Assembly: GCF_041734735.1 (NCBI RefSeq)
Contig: NC_134879.1
Coordinates: 6,992,310-7,056,309, forward strand
Source: Babylonia areolata
Taxonomy: Eukaryota > Mollusca > Gastropoda > Neogastropoda > Buccinidae
Reading direction: 5' to 3'
DNA: 64,000 bases
The translations under genes and the position numbers were made by a program. The notes below the pieces were generated by a model. The model was not told where the DNA came from, did not search any database, and worked only from the letters and a program-made list of their open reading frames with translations. This document shows positions 11,154-25,146 of the stretch, one piece after another (the stretch's first letter is position 1; the number at the start of each line of letters is the position of its first letter).

Positions 11154-11230
11154 TCAGAGGCGAGGGCAGTACTTTTTACCATGTGTATCAGGAAGATCCA
11201 CACAAGGCACATCCCACATCCAGATGCGGT
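11154..11230 (-). CDS. TDP1: TDP1 terminal exon with stop codon
   Basis: 2 nt plus 24 codons and TGA. The acceptor TTTTTTCAACAG is preceded by GTTTT repeats. It encodes (D)[20 protein letters not shown] and CPRL, aligning with the human end [20 protein letters not shown]. The match in a 25-residue exon 13.4 kb from its neighbour, with the right phase, is strong. The last residues differ from human (KKYCPRL against NMWVPS). Confidence 0.9.
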
Positions 11231-14200
11231 CTGTTGAAAAAACAAAACAAAACAAAACAAGAAAAAACATGTTGCATGTCACATCAATAAAAAAGTCAAA
11301 TTATCTCCTAAACACATGAAAATTTATATATAAAGTGCTAATTTAATTCAAATATAATAATTTCCAGCCTGTAAGATACAACTCTTTTCTTTTAACCAAA
11401 ATCTGACCCCTGTTAGCTATCAATGGTTAGCTATCAATAAAAAACAACAACTGCCAACACATAATATACACAGTAATGACAAAATGATGCAATCTGAACA
11501 TTTGTGGATAATGTTCAGATTGTGGTCAGCAACGGCGACACAGTAGTGGTCAGTGGTGAAAACCTGCTAAAGAGGTCACAGCATGGCACACACATTTCAA
11601 ACTATGCAAGGAATGAATTATAACATGCAAGCAGAAATGTTTGTGTGTGTGTGGGGGGGGGGGGGGGGGGGGGGGAGGGGGGAGGGGGGGTCCTGGGGGC
11701 GGGGATGTTTTGGGACAGATTTTCAAATAATGTCTGGGGGGCACCGAAACAGCATGGCGACAGGCGCGAAGTCCCCCCGGGGGATGATTTACTTAGGACA
11801 CTGATGCATCCCCCGGGGGGACATATGGAAGGGGGGGGGGGGGGGGGGAAACGATTTGGGTCTTAACGCTGGCACAAATCAAACACTGCTTGCAAAAATA
11901 AATCACAAAGTGCCCAAATCTGCATGTACAGAGGGTTTTCAGTTCTCTGGAGTGCTTGCAGAAGGGGGAAAACATGTGCAGCAGCTTTATGCTGTTAATG
12001 TGTTAAACATGTACAAAATTACTGTTTTATTTCAATTAAGGAGGTTTGCTTTATGCACTATATCGCCTTAATATGCTACCTAAATTATCAAAAAAATATG
12101 CTAAAAGTGGAAATCACTGCAATATAATTTCTGTGTGCTGAATATTAGTCTACATGGCAACTATCCTACTACCTGAAAATTAGGTCACATTATGCAATAT
12201 CTTATACAAATGATCTACTGTAAAAATCCTTACGGGAACATATAGAAGCTGCACCTCACACGAAAGGACTTGAAAACTTACATTCAAATCTGTCAAACAT
12301 ATTTACACCATGAATTATAGCAGAAAATGGTTTATTTGTGTGTACCAGTCATCATAAGGTCGGTTTGCCCAAGTATTCCCCTGTCACCTCCTCCAAGGTG
12401 AGTTTGCACAAGTGATACCACAGTTTAAAAACCAGGTGAGTGCATGTTTCTTGCAGTTACACCACTATGAATGACAGTCTGTCCTGAGGCTGCATCTGAT
12501 AACTTTAAGAAGTGCATCTGGAGCAGGTGGTATCCCCACTTCCCTGGATTCAGGCTGCAGTCACAGTGCATCCATTGCTGAACTTGAAAGTATGTCTACA
12601 TACTGTGATACTTGCTGGCATCACTGGTTGGTGGCAGAATGGACCTTTACAAAACTGATACTTAGAACCACTTTCTCTGTGGATCCATTGCTGAACTTGA
12701 AAGTATGTCTACATACTGTGATACCTGCTGACATCACTAGTTGGTGGCAGAGTGGACCTTTACAAAGTGATGCTTAGAAACACTTCCTCTGTGAACTGTT
12801 AATGCAGTTCATCAAGCATCAAATAAAATAAAATCATGGTGCTCAGAGCCCTGCCAACCACTAAGGCCATCTCAAGGCTATCGCTATGTCAGCATCTACT
12901 TCAAGTCAAGGGTATAAAAAGTACACTAAAAACAAGTCACTGCTTTAAGCTTTTCACTCAAAAAGTTTAAAAAACGTTCCAGGAATTTAAAACATTCAAA
13001 TCTGATTTAAAAAGGTTCACTTCTTTCAAAAAGTCCATTGGTGTACATGGAGGGACATTACGAAACAAAGTCTTCTGAGGAATCTGCCATGCAGATCCCA
13101 GCAGTCAATAAAGCACGTGTTTCACAGTTAGAGGCTTGCCACAAGGGAATAACATCGAGGGCCTCCTCCCCTTTTAACAAGTAAGAATGAGTAAGAATCA
13201 AATCAAATTATGGTGCTTTGAGCCTTGCCAACCACTCAGGCCATCTCAAGGCTATCTCCACATAAGCAAATACTTAAAATCGAGGTTAAAAAAGAATTAC
13301 ATTAGAAACTAATTACTGCTTCAAGCTTTTCACCCAAAACGTTATAAACCAAAACAAAAAAACATCCCAGAATTCAAAGCATTCAAATCTGATTAAAAAT
13401 GTTCACTTTTTTCAAGAAGTCCATTTGCGTCCATGGAGGGACATCATGAAACAAAGTTCTCAGAGAATCCGCTGTGAAAATGCAGATCCCTGCAGTCAAT
13501 AAGCACGTGTTTCACAGTGATTGGCTCATCATTGGAAATACATCGAGGGGGCCTCCTCCCCCCTTTAACAAGTTAAGAATGAGTAAGAAATGTGTGCCCC
13601 TGTGAGCAGTCTGCACAGCACAAACTCCTCCTTTCAATCTTCACAACTGATGGGAAGGTCTCTTTTTTTCCATCCAGGTCCCTTCACTCCTCTTGCCAAA
13701 GATCCTTAACGTAAGTGTTCACCTTCTGCTTCATGTCTGTGTATGGTACATAGGATCTTGATAATCTTTCTTTTACTGTGTTCTTGGCCAGCTGGTCCAC
13801 ACCATTTCGTTACCTCCATTGCAACATGGTCAGGAACCAGACCAAAAAAAATTGTACCCTTTCCTTGTTACAAATGTAAAATTTTCATAAAATTTTAGCA
13901 GTTTTGGACGTGTCAGATTTCTGCAGGTGATCACTCTAGGGCTGACAAGGAGTCTGAAAAGATAATAAAACTCTTGTGTATTTGCCATGCAGAACCCATT
14001 TTTAATGCCAGAACCAGGTGCAGTCAGTTCTGCAGTAAAAACTGAGCTGTCAGTCAGAATGTGTTTCATTGAGGGCTGGTCAGGAAAGGCAGGACAGAAC
14101 ACAAATGCTGCAGCACCCTCCTCCATGGGAAATTTGTGGCAGAGTTCAGAAAAGTAGGTTTTGTAGGCCAATGGGGGGGCCCGGTTTAAGAGGCCAATCG

Positions 14201-17200
14201 AATTGCCCTTTAGGTGCTTTAAAGGTCCATGGGGGGGCTCCTTTTCAGGGAAGCAGTTTAAAAAATAAAAAAAAGGGAAAATTTTAAAAATAAAAATACA
14301 ATAAGGGACAATAAATAAACAGTTTAAGCAAATAAATGTAAAAAAATAAAAAAACAAAAAACAACACAGGGCAAACACACCCACACATGCACAACAGAAA
14401 TGCCCCAAAAAAATGCGTTTCACAGAAAGAAAGCACAAAAAAATGAAATTATGGTGTTTTTGAGCTTCGCCGACCATTTAAGGACTCTCAAGGCTATCCC
14501 CCCGAATTAATAACAACTAAAAGGGTTTTAAAAAAAAAAAATTAAAACGAGTCCCCATTTTAAAAACTTTCCACTCCAAATTTTTTAAAAAAAAAACTTC
14601 CATTTTTTAAAAACCAAATTTTGGGTTTAAAAAATTTAAATTTTTTTAAAAAGGGCCAAATCAGCGAACCGGGGGACTTTCAAAAAAAAGGTCTTCAAAA
14701 AAAATGCCTTTTTGGGAAATGTCTGTTCAAACGTCAGAAATTTCCCAACAGTCAAGGGCAGGGTGTTTCCGGTGGGGAAGGTCCACAAAAATTTTCCCCC
14801 AAGGGCCCCCCTTTTCCCCCCCTTCACAAAAAAGAATAAAGTAAAAAAAAAAGTGTGCCCCGTATGCATCTGCACAGCACAGACTCCTCCTTTTGTTCTT
14901 CACCCCCGGGGGAAAGGGGTCTCTTTTAGGTTTGGACGGATCTGGAAGGCTTGTTGTCCGTTTGGGTGTTCCACCCCTTTGCCAAAGATCCAAATAAGTG
15001 CACCTTCCGTTTAAATGTCTGTGTATGGTAAAAAGGGATCTGGATAATTCTTTTTTAAACAGTTTTCCCGGGCCAGCGGGTCTCCCCCTTTCGTTACCAC
15101 GTTTGCCAACATGCCCCGGGAACCCAGGCCAACAAAACTCAATCCTTTCTTCGTTGCGAAGTAAAAGCTTCATAAAATTAAAAGCATTTTTGGGAATGAG
15201 TGTTTTCCCTGAAGGCGATCCCCCTTCCAGGGTGAAAAGGGGTTCGGAAAAAAAACAGAATCTCTTTTTTTTTTGAAGAGAAAACCCCCTTTTTTTTTCA
15301 AGCCAAACCAGTGGGGGTCTTTTCCCCGCAGTGTACACTGAGCTGTCGACAGGAGGGTTTTCCGTTGGGGGCCCGGCCGGGAAAGGGGGGAAAAAAAACG
15401 CAATGCAGGGGAACCCCGTCCCTGATTGGGAAAACCGCATAAAGATTTTTTAAAAAAGGGGGGAAATTTGGGGCAGATTTTTCTGAAAAGAAAAGTTCGG
15501 GGCCAGAGAACAAGTGGAGTCTTTACCGGAGGTCAGATCGAATGGACCTCAGGTGTTCTGAAGGTCCAGGGGGTGTGGGGGAAAATTGGAGAAGTCTGAG
15601 AGCCACCAACATCCAGATCGGCATTTTCAATGGGGCGGCTAAATTGCGGTCCAAGAGGGGGGATTTCGTTTGGGGTTTTCTTTAAATTTCTTGTCGAAAG
15701 GGGTTTTTGAATTTCGCGTCGTAAGCGGGTTTTTAGGTTCAGAAAAAAAGTTTAAGTAAAAATTTTTTGGGGCAGTTCAGTCTGCGGTTTGGGGAGAGGG
15801 GGTTTCCCCGCCTTTGCGTACAGGTGTTTCACGGGTTTGGGGCGGAAAAACACCTGACTGAGAAAGGGGGCCCCTTTGGGGGTGTAAGGGTTTCCCGCAG
15901 TTTCAGGTTAAAAACGTCTGGCCGAGGGGCCCTTTTACTACAAAATTTTTCCGTTTGTCCAAATTTTGGGCCGGGCCCCGGGCTCCCGTTTGAGATGCAA
16001 GAGGTTTTCCCCTTTTCGCACCCAAACCCGTGTGTGCCCCCAAATGGGTGATGCCCAGGGCTTTTTGGCCCCAAAATATTTTTTAGCTGTTTGAATTGGG
16101 GAGGAAGTTTGCTTTTTGTCAAAAAAGACTCCTAAAAATTTTTCTTTCCCCCCCACCGGGATGGTGGGTTTTTCCCCGAAAAGATTTCAGGGTCCGGATA
16201 GAAATGGCAAAGTTTTTGAAAAAAAGAATAAACTCAGTCTTGAAGGGCGAAAAAGGGGAAACCATTTCCTCCGCCCAACCTGGATTTTTTTCGACGGGAG
16301 GGGCTGAAGCAGTTTCTGGATGGGTGGGATACGTGCCAAAACCCAAATTTCCCTTTCAAAGGGGAAATCGCCCCCGAAAAAGCAAGGCCCGTCCGTCCTT
16401 TTTTAACGGATTGAAAAGATTTTCATTTTAAATTTTTTATGCTGAAAAAGGCCCGGGGGGACATTTGCCCCCCTTTCGGGACAACCCCGCTCCCGCTGTG
16501 AATGTCAGACAGGGTTGGTGCCGGACCCCCACCTGGGGTTTTCTTTCCCTTTCAAAAAATTTTGGGGTGAAATGGGGCCGGGGGTCCTCCGGGAAAACCC
16601 ACTTTTTGCAGGTGAGAGGGTTCCAAATTTCCAGGTTTGGGTTAAGTAAACTTTCTCTAAGTCAAAAAATAAGGCCACCAAAATGGCCGGTTTTTTTACA
16701 AAGGAAAAAATTCCCCCTTTCAGTGGGGTTTTCCCGACGAACCAGGGGGGTCAAGGTACAGCGATGCCCTTTCGGAAACTTTCCTGTTCTTTTTCCAAAG
16801 GCCCTTGGTCTTATTTTTTCCCCATCAGATAACCGTTGACCCTCTTCTCCAAACATTTGCCCGATGCACCGTTCATGTTTTAGGGGGGTAGTTGGGGGGG
16901 TTTGAGGGGTCTTTTTCCCCTTTTTTGGGACCCGGGTTATGAGGGCTTTCCGCCAGGAGGGTGGAAAAAAAACCGTGATTCCCGATGTGGTTTTTTTAAA
17001 CTTTTAGGGAGGGTTTTTGACGGTTTTCGGGAAGTTTTTTTTGAGTTTTTTAATGGAAACCCTTTTAAAATTTTCCCGGAGAGGAAACCCTACGGTCTGA
17101 AGGGAAAATTTAGGTTTATTCATAGTGAAAGGGAAAGGGGTAGCTCTCTTTTGTTGGCGGAAGAGAAAAATTTCGGGTGGGTTTTTTTTTCAGGGTTTTT

Positions 17201-20200
17201 GGTTTTTGAGAAACCGAGCAGATTTGTTTTGGGAGATCAAAAGTTTAGTTCGATTGTTGGGGGCAAGCAAATTTTGGGAACTGCTTTTTTCTCCGGGGAC
17301 CGAGCATCTGAAATTTTTTTGGGGGGGAAAAAAATTTTTTCCCTTTAAATTTTTTTTTAAAAAACCCCCAAACACTTTCTTTTTGGGTTTTTTGGAGGTT
17401 TTAAAGGAAAAAAAAAAAATTCCAAGATTTTTTTCCCCCTGTTTTTTTTAAAAAAATTTCCTTGGGTTTCGCCCCCGCTGTTGGTGGGTTCAAACACTAT
17501 CGGGGCACCGGTTCGAAAGGCCCTCGTTGTGCTTTTTCTTCCCAGACTTACGGGCCTTTGGGCATTCCCCCTTTAAAAACCCGGGGGTTTCCCTTTGGGA
17601 ACTGAAGGGGTTGGAGGTAGACGAGGGGGCGTGCTTTTGGGGCAATCAAAAACAATCTGAGTCAGAGTGTTCCCGCAGGGGCCTTGCTTTTTAAGAATGT
17701 TTCTTTTTCCCGCAGGGTCCGCTCTTTTTTAAAATTGTGGTTTAAAAACCCAGCCTTTGTCATAGTTCAGGTTTGGGCAGGCAGAGAAATCACCTTTCCC
17801 CCTCTGTGGGGCAAGGACCCACAGGAAAGTGGTCACCTCCCGTGCAGATCGTCGTGCACTCTCCACTCGTAGTCCAGGACCAACGATGGATCGCAGACCA
17901 ACAGATCTAAACCGACAGCTTTCCAGAGGACAGATTAAGTAAGTGGGTGACTTGTTGTTAAGGCAGACAAGTCCATATCGGAAAGAAGGTTTTCCAAAAG
18001 AAGACCTTGGGCTGATGTCATCTCACTTCCCCAGAGCGGGGAGTGACCAATGAAGTCGCCCAACAGTAGAAACGGTCGTGCGAGCTGGTCGACCAGGTTC
18101 ATGAGGTCCTGCCTCAGAACACGGACAGAAGGAGGAGGTACAGAGAGCAGACAGTGATGGTTTTCTCAAGTGTGACCTCTGACTGCCACCGCCTGTAAAG
18201 GGGTGCTTAAAGGAACTGTACTGTATATAAAAAGGGACTTACGTATAAAAAGAGCGACACCTCCCATCAATCCCTCTTGCTTCGGTTCAGTGGGTTTAAA
18301 AATGGAGTTAAAAACCAGAGAGGGATAAAACCTTGCCATCTCTTTGCAGAGTCTCCTGCAGCGCCAGCACTGAAGGGTTTCAAGGCACGACAAAAGCAAC
18401 TGGAGTTACTGGAAATTGGCGTAGAACCCACGGATGTGGATCACTGCCATTAAAAGGTTAAAAAAATAAAATAAAATAAAGCAGCAGCCTAATCCATCGC
18501 TACCCCCTGCCTCCTCTGCTTGCGGTGGCTCAAGGTCGGCAAGATCGCATATCTATTTTTTTAACTTAAAAACTTGTTGATTCCGACCAAGCCGGAATAT
18601 CCACCACCTCGGCTCTTCCCGATCCTGCTGAGGCCACAACCCTCCCCTCCTTGGGTTTTGGAGGTAAGGGGGGGGTTTCTGGCCACTCCCGCCAGCCCAA
18701 GGGGCAGGCAGACGAGAGGCGGGATGAGGGGGGCCGGGGGGTTTTGGGGGGCCTGTAGGCGGACACGTGCCTCCGCCCAAGGCTTTCCGCTCCCGCCCAG
18801 CAGCCCCTGAGGGACCCGCCCCGTACAGGATGGGAAGGGGTGGACACAGCGCCTCCACCCAAGGCCATCGGTTATACCGATGTAGGTAAGCTGTCCGTCT
18901 GCGTCACTGTGGACGTCGTCTGGATCGCAATGTCCACCATCCTGGGTCTGACGAAAGAGGCGTAAGACGCCTTAGGCAAGGCGGGCCTCCACTTGTTTTC
19001 GTGCCTCACAGAAAGAAATTTTCTTCTCCGTCTTCACCTTCTGGATTCCTTTTTCTTTTTTCAGGCGGGGGCAGTCTTTTGATGAGGACGGGTGGCCGCC
19101 TCCGCAGTTCGCACAACGGGCTGGACTGACGCATTCGCCCTGGTGCACCCGCCTTTGAACAGGTGCCACACGCCTCTTCCTCCTTGCAGCGGTCCCGCAT
19201 GTTGTCCAAATTTCTGGCACTTGAAACACCGTAGCGGGGATGGCACATACAGACTACGTACACCTGCAGGTATCCGACTCGTATGTCCTTGGGGACATTC
19301 GGGCAGCAGAAAGTGAGGAAAAAAGTGTTGGTCGGAAACTCTGTCCGACCCCTTCCTTACTGTCACCCTGTAAACGTCGGGTCAACTCCCTGAGAGGACA
19401 GTTCGCTCTTGATCTCTGCTTCAGACACTCCTCTCAACTCGGGCATCTGATGACCCCCTTCGAACAGTTCAGTCCTTTGTGAGGGGAAACCTCATCGCCC
19501 TATCCACAAAAGTGGTCGCTTTGAGCAGAAGCTATGTCTGCCTTTTTGACACTGTCTCACCAGAAATGCTCCGCTCCTCAGGCCTCTTGATAGACTTTCA
19601 GTGAGCCCACCAGACAATGGAAGCCCTTCTGGATAGGCGAAGGTCTGAGAGCTGACAGGGCTTGTCGTCATCAGCGCCCTCCATCACAAGCCACGACAGC
19701 CAAAATCCAGAGGTCTCACCGACCTCCGAATCGGAGTCAGAATCATCAGTTCCGGGTCTCCTCCTTTTGCCAAGTTTAGGGGGGTGTATTTGGTTGGAAG
19801 CCATGGTTTTTTATAATTGTACATTCATCCTCCCTTACCCACCCACCATGGGGTCCAACTTAGGGGCCACAGTCAAGGGAACACCAGCTTGACCCCTTCC
19901 AGGTTTCGGGAGGAATATACGACTAACAGCTTAGCTCCAACGTGTTCCCCCACGATCATGCCCAGCTCCTGGGGACAGAGAACTGAGCACTACGGGGGTT
20001 ATCCTCGCTAGCCTCCAAACTGCCAGTCTTGACCCAGCCCCACGAAGGGGTAGCCGACTGACACACACAGGCCAATGTGTGCTGCCTGTCTTAAGAGAGG
20101 TCCAAGCCAAAGGGATGTGTTGAGAGCAGCATGCTCTCTCAATCCCCAGGATCTCATTCCCCTCCATCACAGGTCACGCCGCATGGCAAACATGGCGGGC

Positions 20201-23200
20201 CTGAAGAAGGCCGCAGAGAAAAAAGAATGTGGAAAAGAAGGCTTGATGAGGAGCTGAGGACAGAAAAGAGGCGGTAAAAAGAATAGAGAATAGCAAAAGG
20301 GACAGTGGGTCACGTTTAGTTTGGGCTCACTCTTGACCTGTTCGGCATGGGAAGCCCTATCAGGGGCATCAGTACGAAAACCACCACTTCTTCAGCCTGA
20401 ACAGCTACAATGGCTATGTAGGCTGTCAATTAAGACCTGGAACTAGAGCAGTAAACCCCCAGAAGCACTGATGACCCCGCCGACATAGCTCGCTCGATCA
20501 CTGGCCACTAAGCCTCCCGACCACGACAAGGTAGTGACCCCCCCCGGGAGGGGGTCAAGAGAACACCAGCTTGACCCCCTCCAGGTTTCGGTTTCGGTAT
20601 CTTGGCATGGAATTCAATTATAATAACAGTTTCAAGCCAGCGCAGAAAGACTTGTATGAGCGTGCTGCAAGGGCCATGTTTTGCTTATTAAAGAAATGTC
20701 GTAAATTAATGTTAACCATTGATGTTCAATTAGAATTATTTGAGCAAACTTTTGTACCAATTCTATTATACGGCTCGGAGATTTGGTGCCCTCAAACGTG
20801 TGAGATAGCCAACAAGCTCCAGATTAAATTTTATAAGATGATTCTGAAATTATGGAAGGCTACTCCTACATATATGGTCTTAGATGAACTTGGACAGTAT
20901 CCTCTTAAACTTACAGCAAAATGCTGACTACTTAATTTTTGGTACCAGCTGACAGACCAAGAAAACAAAAATAAGCTCGCTAGTGTGATGTATAGATTTT
21001 TATTTCAGTTAACAGAAATAGACATTTACAAATCTGATTATTTAATGTATATCAAAAGTCTACTTAATGACCTAGGATTGAGTGGACTCTGGACTGAACA
21101 CTGTGACATGCGTCCTTCATACAATAAATTGAAGTCTGTAATAAAGCAAAGGTTGAGAGACCAATATATGCAGACCTGGAGTGCAGAAATAAATAAAAAT
21201 GAATTGTATTATAACTACAGAATATACAAAGAAAATTTTCATTTTGAAAAATATATTACAATTCTCCAAGATAATTACAGAACTACAGTTATGAAGTTTA
21301 GAACTCTCAATCACAATTTACCCATCCAGGAAGGAAGATTCTTATGTACTGACAAAAATGAGAGGGTTTGTAGAAAATGTAATTCAGGTGAATTGGGAGA
21401 TGAATTCCATTACGTCTTTAAATGCTCGTTCTTTCAGACACTAGAAAAGTATTCTTAAAACCCTTTCATTGTAAACATCCAAACACACTGAAATTCAGTA
21501 CACTGTTTAAACTCTGAAGAAAAAAAAATGCTGTTGAAGCTGGCAAAATTTTTGAAAATTATTATTGAATCTGTGTGAGAATTTTGATGTTCTTCTTCTT
21601 TTTTCTTATATCAGGTTAACAGTACTAAATGCTTCAAGTAATATATTTCCTTCTTTTTTTTTTTTAAATTGTTTTTTTTTTTTTTAACTCCTTATATTGA
21701 ATTGATGATTGTTTATTTGCGTTTTGTGCATGTGGGCCCTGCTGGTTTTCTTTTCCTAGGGCTCCACTGTGTGTGCCACCCCCCCCCCCCCCCCCCCCCC
21801 CCATTTTTATTTTATTTTCTCTTTTCTTCGCATGATGGCACATCTCGAGGATGTGGGCCTGTTTTTCTCTTGTGTTTCCATGTACCCAAATAGGGTTTCT
21901 CAGATTAAAATGATTTTGAACCCACATTAGCCTACACCCCCCACCCCCCACCCCCAAACACACATTCCTTGTGCATGGCAGTTGGATGTCAGTGAACTGT
22001 CATTTCAATGAAAACTGCTGGAAATGTATAACCGCCACCGCTCCATGATTTTTTACGGAACACAGGGTTGAAAGCTCACTGGACATGAAACATAAGCTTT
22101 TAGTTTTAATGCTTTCTGTCACTGAATCAGATGACTGACTTATTTGAAGAGGAGGCAAGGCTGATGTATAGCAGACACTTTAATTGGGCTGGGTGCAAAC
22201 TAGGGAGTGAGTGCTATCAAAGAACTTCATCCTCTAACTGGGGAAAGCTCTTGGCTGTCAAAAAGCTTGGCTGCTCAGTTTCTGAGAACACAACTGACTT
22301 TTTATGTTGACTGTACCCATGTTTATCATTGTTGGGAAAGTTATTCACTGACATGTCTGCACACCCTGTGATTTGTTTTCAATATTTCTTGCAATATGGG
22401 CTGTAGTAGTGCTCTACTTTGCAGAAAGCCAGTAGGTCCCATTCAATACGGCAGACTTTGTCTGCAGCCCAGGCATCTCTTTCTCTTCTGTGACAGGTAA
22501 CATTTCCTTTGCATGAGCCAAACCAATGAAAAACCTGTAAAGCATTGTATACAGCATCACTGAAATGCTCCCATCTTTAACAGGCATAAGCACTGGGTGG
22601 GCCTGGAAGTGGTTCCTCCAGGACACATGCAAATTCATCCACTTACTCCTGGACACGTGTCTTGCTGGTGTCTGCCTTCCATTTTCATGTGGTACAATTT
22701 TCTTTGCTCACAAGTTCACTTTGCTGCACACCAAGGAGTGGTTGGTGTCACGATCAGTGCTGCTAGCTGTGTGTGAGCTTGACACTGTGAGGCGAGAGCG
22801 CCTGGTAAGAATCAAGTCAACCTGATGCCAGTTCCTGGATAGAATGTCTCCAGGAGACTAGACTCTGTGTTCAAGCTTCATGTTGAAAGACATGTTACAC
22901 AGAGACCATGATGGCAACAGAGCTCCTGCAGGTGTTACCTATCATCATTCATCCTCCCAATGCTGAACTGACCCAAACAGGAAAGCCAGGAGTTGTGATA
23001 GGCACCCACTGTGGCATTAAATCAGGGATTCTTCAAGTGACAGTGCTGAGGTCATTGTATAACTTGTCTTCAGGTTCTGCTGATGAAGTCATCATTCACT
23101 TACAGGCACTGATAAGCTGTCTTGTTTCACAGAAGAGTGGAGCTGGAGCTCAGTTCCCTCTGTAAGTGGAATGATAGATCCCTGCAGACAATTTCTGACT

Positions 23201-25109
23201 ACAAATGCCACTCCATGTTCTCCGGTCTCATTTAGCGGTTTCCCTTGCCAGGAGAAAGAGAAGTCCTTCTCCCTGAAGGAGAAGCCCTTCTCCCTCGCAG
23301 ACCGATCCTGGGAGCTAGTCTCTTGGAGAGAGACTGCAGTCTGCTGATTTCCAGGTCAATGACTGCTGTCTTTTGAGTGGTGTTCATTTTCTGCAGGTCA
23401 TCAGAGAAACCTGGTGTCATTGTCATGTGCCAAGCTTTAGGGCAGGGGTTTTCTTCTTTGTTTTGCCTAGTGCAGCACAGTCAATGATCTGCTTGTTGGT
23501 TTTCACCGTAAACCCCACGCACTTGTGCGGTAAATGAACTGTGGCAAGATAGCACCTTATTGACTGGGATTGCCCAACTTCAGGCAGGCAGTAGCAGCCC
23601 AGTAAGGCACAATAACTTCTGTCACTGGAAGCAGCCCCTAGTATCTAGCTCTCACCAATCAAGCAGGAAACTTAAAACTGGTAGACTGCTGCTTCCCCTG
23701 TTGTGTTGGTGCTACTTAGTGGAGCTGGAGTGTCCTCTCCAGTGAAAAAAACCTGTGTGGGTGGATACAGTTCAATGGAAAGGCAGAAACTGATACATTT
23801 GGTTCCAGCATCATTGCAGAAGTTCAGGTTAGGTCACTGCCATGTGCAGCCTTGAACTCCCTTTGGGGCGCCAGCTCCATATCTTTTTCTACCAAAGTCT
23901 TTCCCATGTTTGGGTATGGCCACAAGGCAGCGGAGGTTTGAAATCAGTGCTTTCCTTCACTGAACTACCAGAAAGGTTTCCCAGGCCCATCTGCCCTACA
24001 TGCAGCAGATAGTACTCGGTTGCATGGTTACCCATAGCAGAGGAGAACCTCTCACCTGACTCACAAGCCAGAAATTACAGAATAAATAAAAACAAGTTCT
24101 GGGGATGTTACAGGATCCTCAGTGCCAGTTTTGGGACCAACTTATTTGACCTATAAGATGCCCAGCAAAGAACACTCTGATGTGCTTGCTAACAACTCAG
24201 ACAAAACTGAATTTTATATGCAAAGATTTATGAACATTGTGAAGATGAACCTGAAAATGTAAGGGACAATGAAAAATAAGTGACAGTGTCTCCATGGAGA
24301 GAACTACTGATGTAATTCATCCCGGAAAGAAACATGTAGACATATTCTTTGAATTCTGTAGAAATAAAAAAAGAGTGTCTTTATCCTGTCTTGTTGTTTA
24401 TTGCTGGGTGGAGCGGATTCAGACTGACAGCGTTGTGTATGAGTTTACATATCACGTGAACAATGAGATGAGTAAATGTGGTGGTGTGACATTACCCACT
24501 GATACTTCACTGTGTGAACAGAAAACAGGAAAACATTTCATAATTCATGTGTCACAACATATTCCTTTCAATTCCATCTCTTAACAACCATGCTTTGCTC
24601 CAAACTGGTAGAAGTCCAGGTTTCTCATTGCACTCACCTCCCTTCTGGTAAGTAGGGGGCGGCAAGTCATAGGGGAAAGGCAACATGATCTCTTTGCTCT
24701 TGATCACTTCCGCTGTGGTCTTGGCCACAGGGAAACTCCCATTAACACCCTGGAAACGAACCAGAAGACTTTGTGTCACAGACTGAAGAAATGGTGGAAA
24801 CAGCATGAACACACCACATTATTGGAATACATGGAAGTATGATAAGCCCAATACTATGTATTATAAATAAACCAGTTTAACTTAACAAGCAGCCCAAAAC
24901 AAACAACATAACTCATGGTATCATACACAGCTCAGGATTTTAAAGAGAAATGGACCAAAATTATTCATTCTCATTCAACGCTTATTAAGTGTGAAGACTC
25001 ACAAAATATTTGGGCAGGAACAGAACACCAATCTCATAGGATCGAATCATGAGCTGGGTCTTCTGCTTCTCCAAGGCTCCCCAGGCTGCCTTGGAGAGGT
25101 TGGCACTGC

Positions 25110-25146
<37 letters not shown>

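Noticed and set aside
14727-17451. Many open frames in all directions
   Set aside because: They lie in the homopolymer-smeared region, where frame is meaningless.
18553-18868. Pro/Gly-rich frames of about 100 codons
   Set aside because: Two minus frames are the tail of degraded LINE ORF1; the plus frame is its shadow.
22414-22656. Possible further TDP1 exon
   Set aside because: It reads as the RT entry of the decayed RTE-like LINE, and the TDP1 chain is already complete in phase without it.
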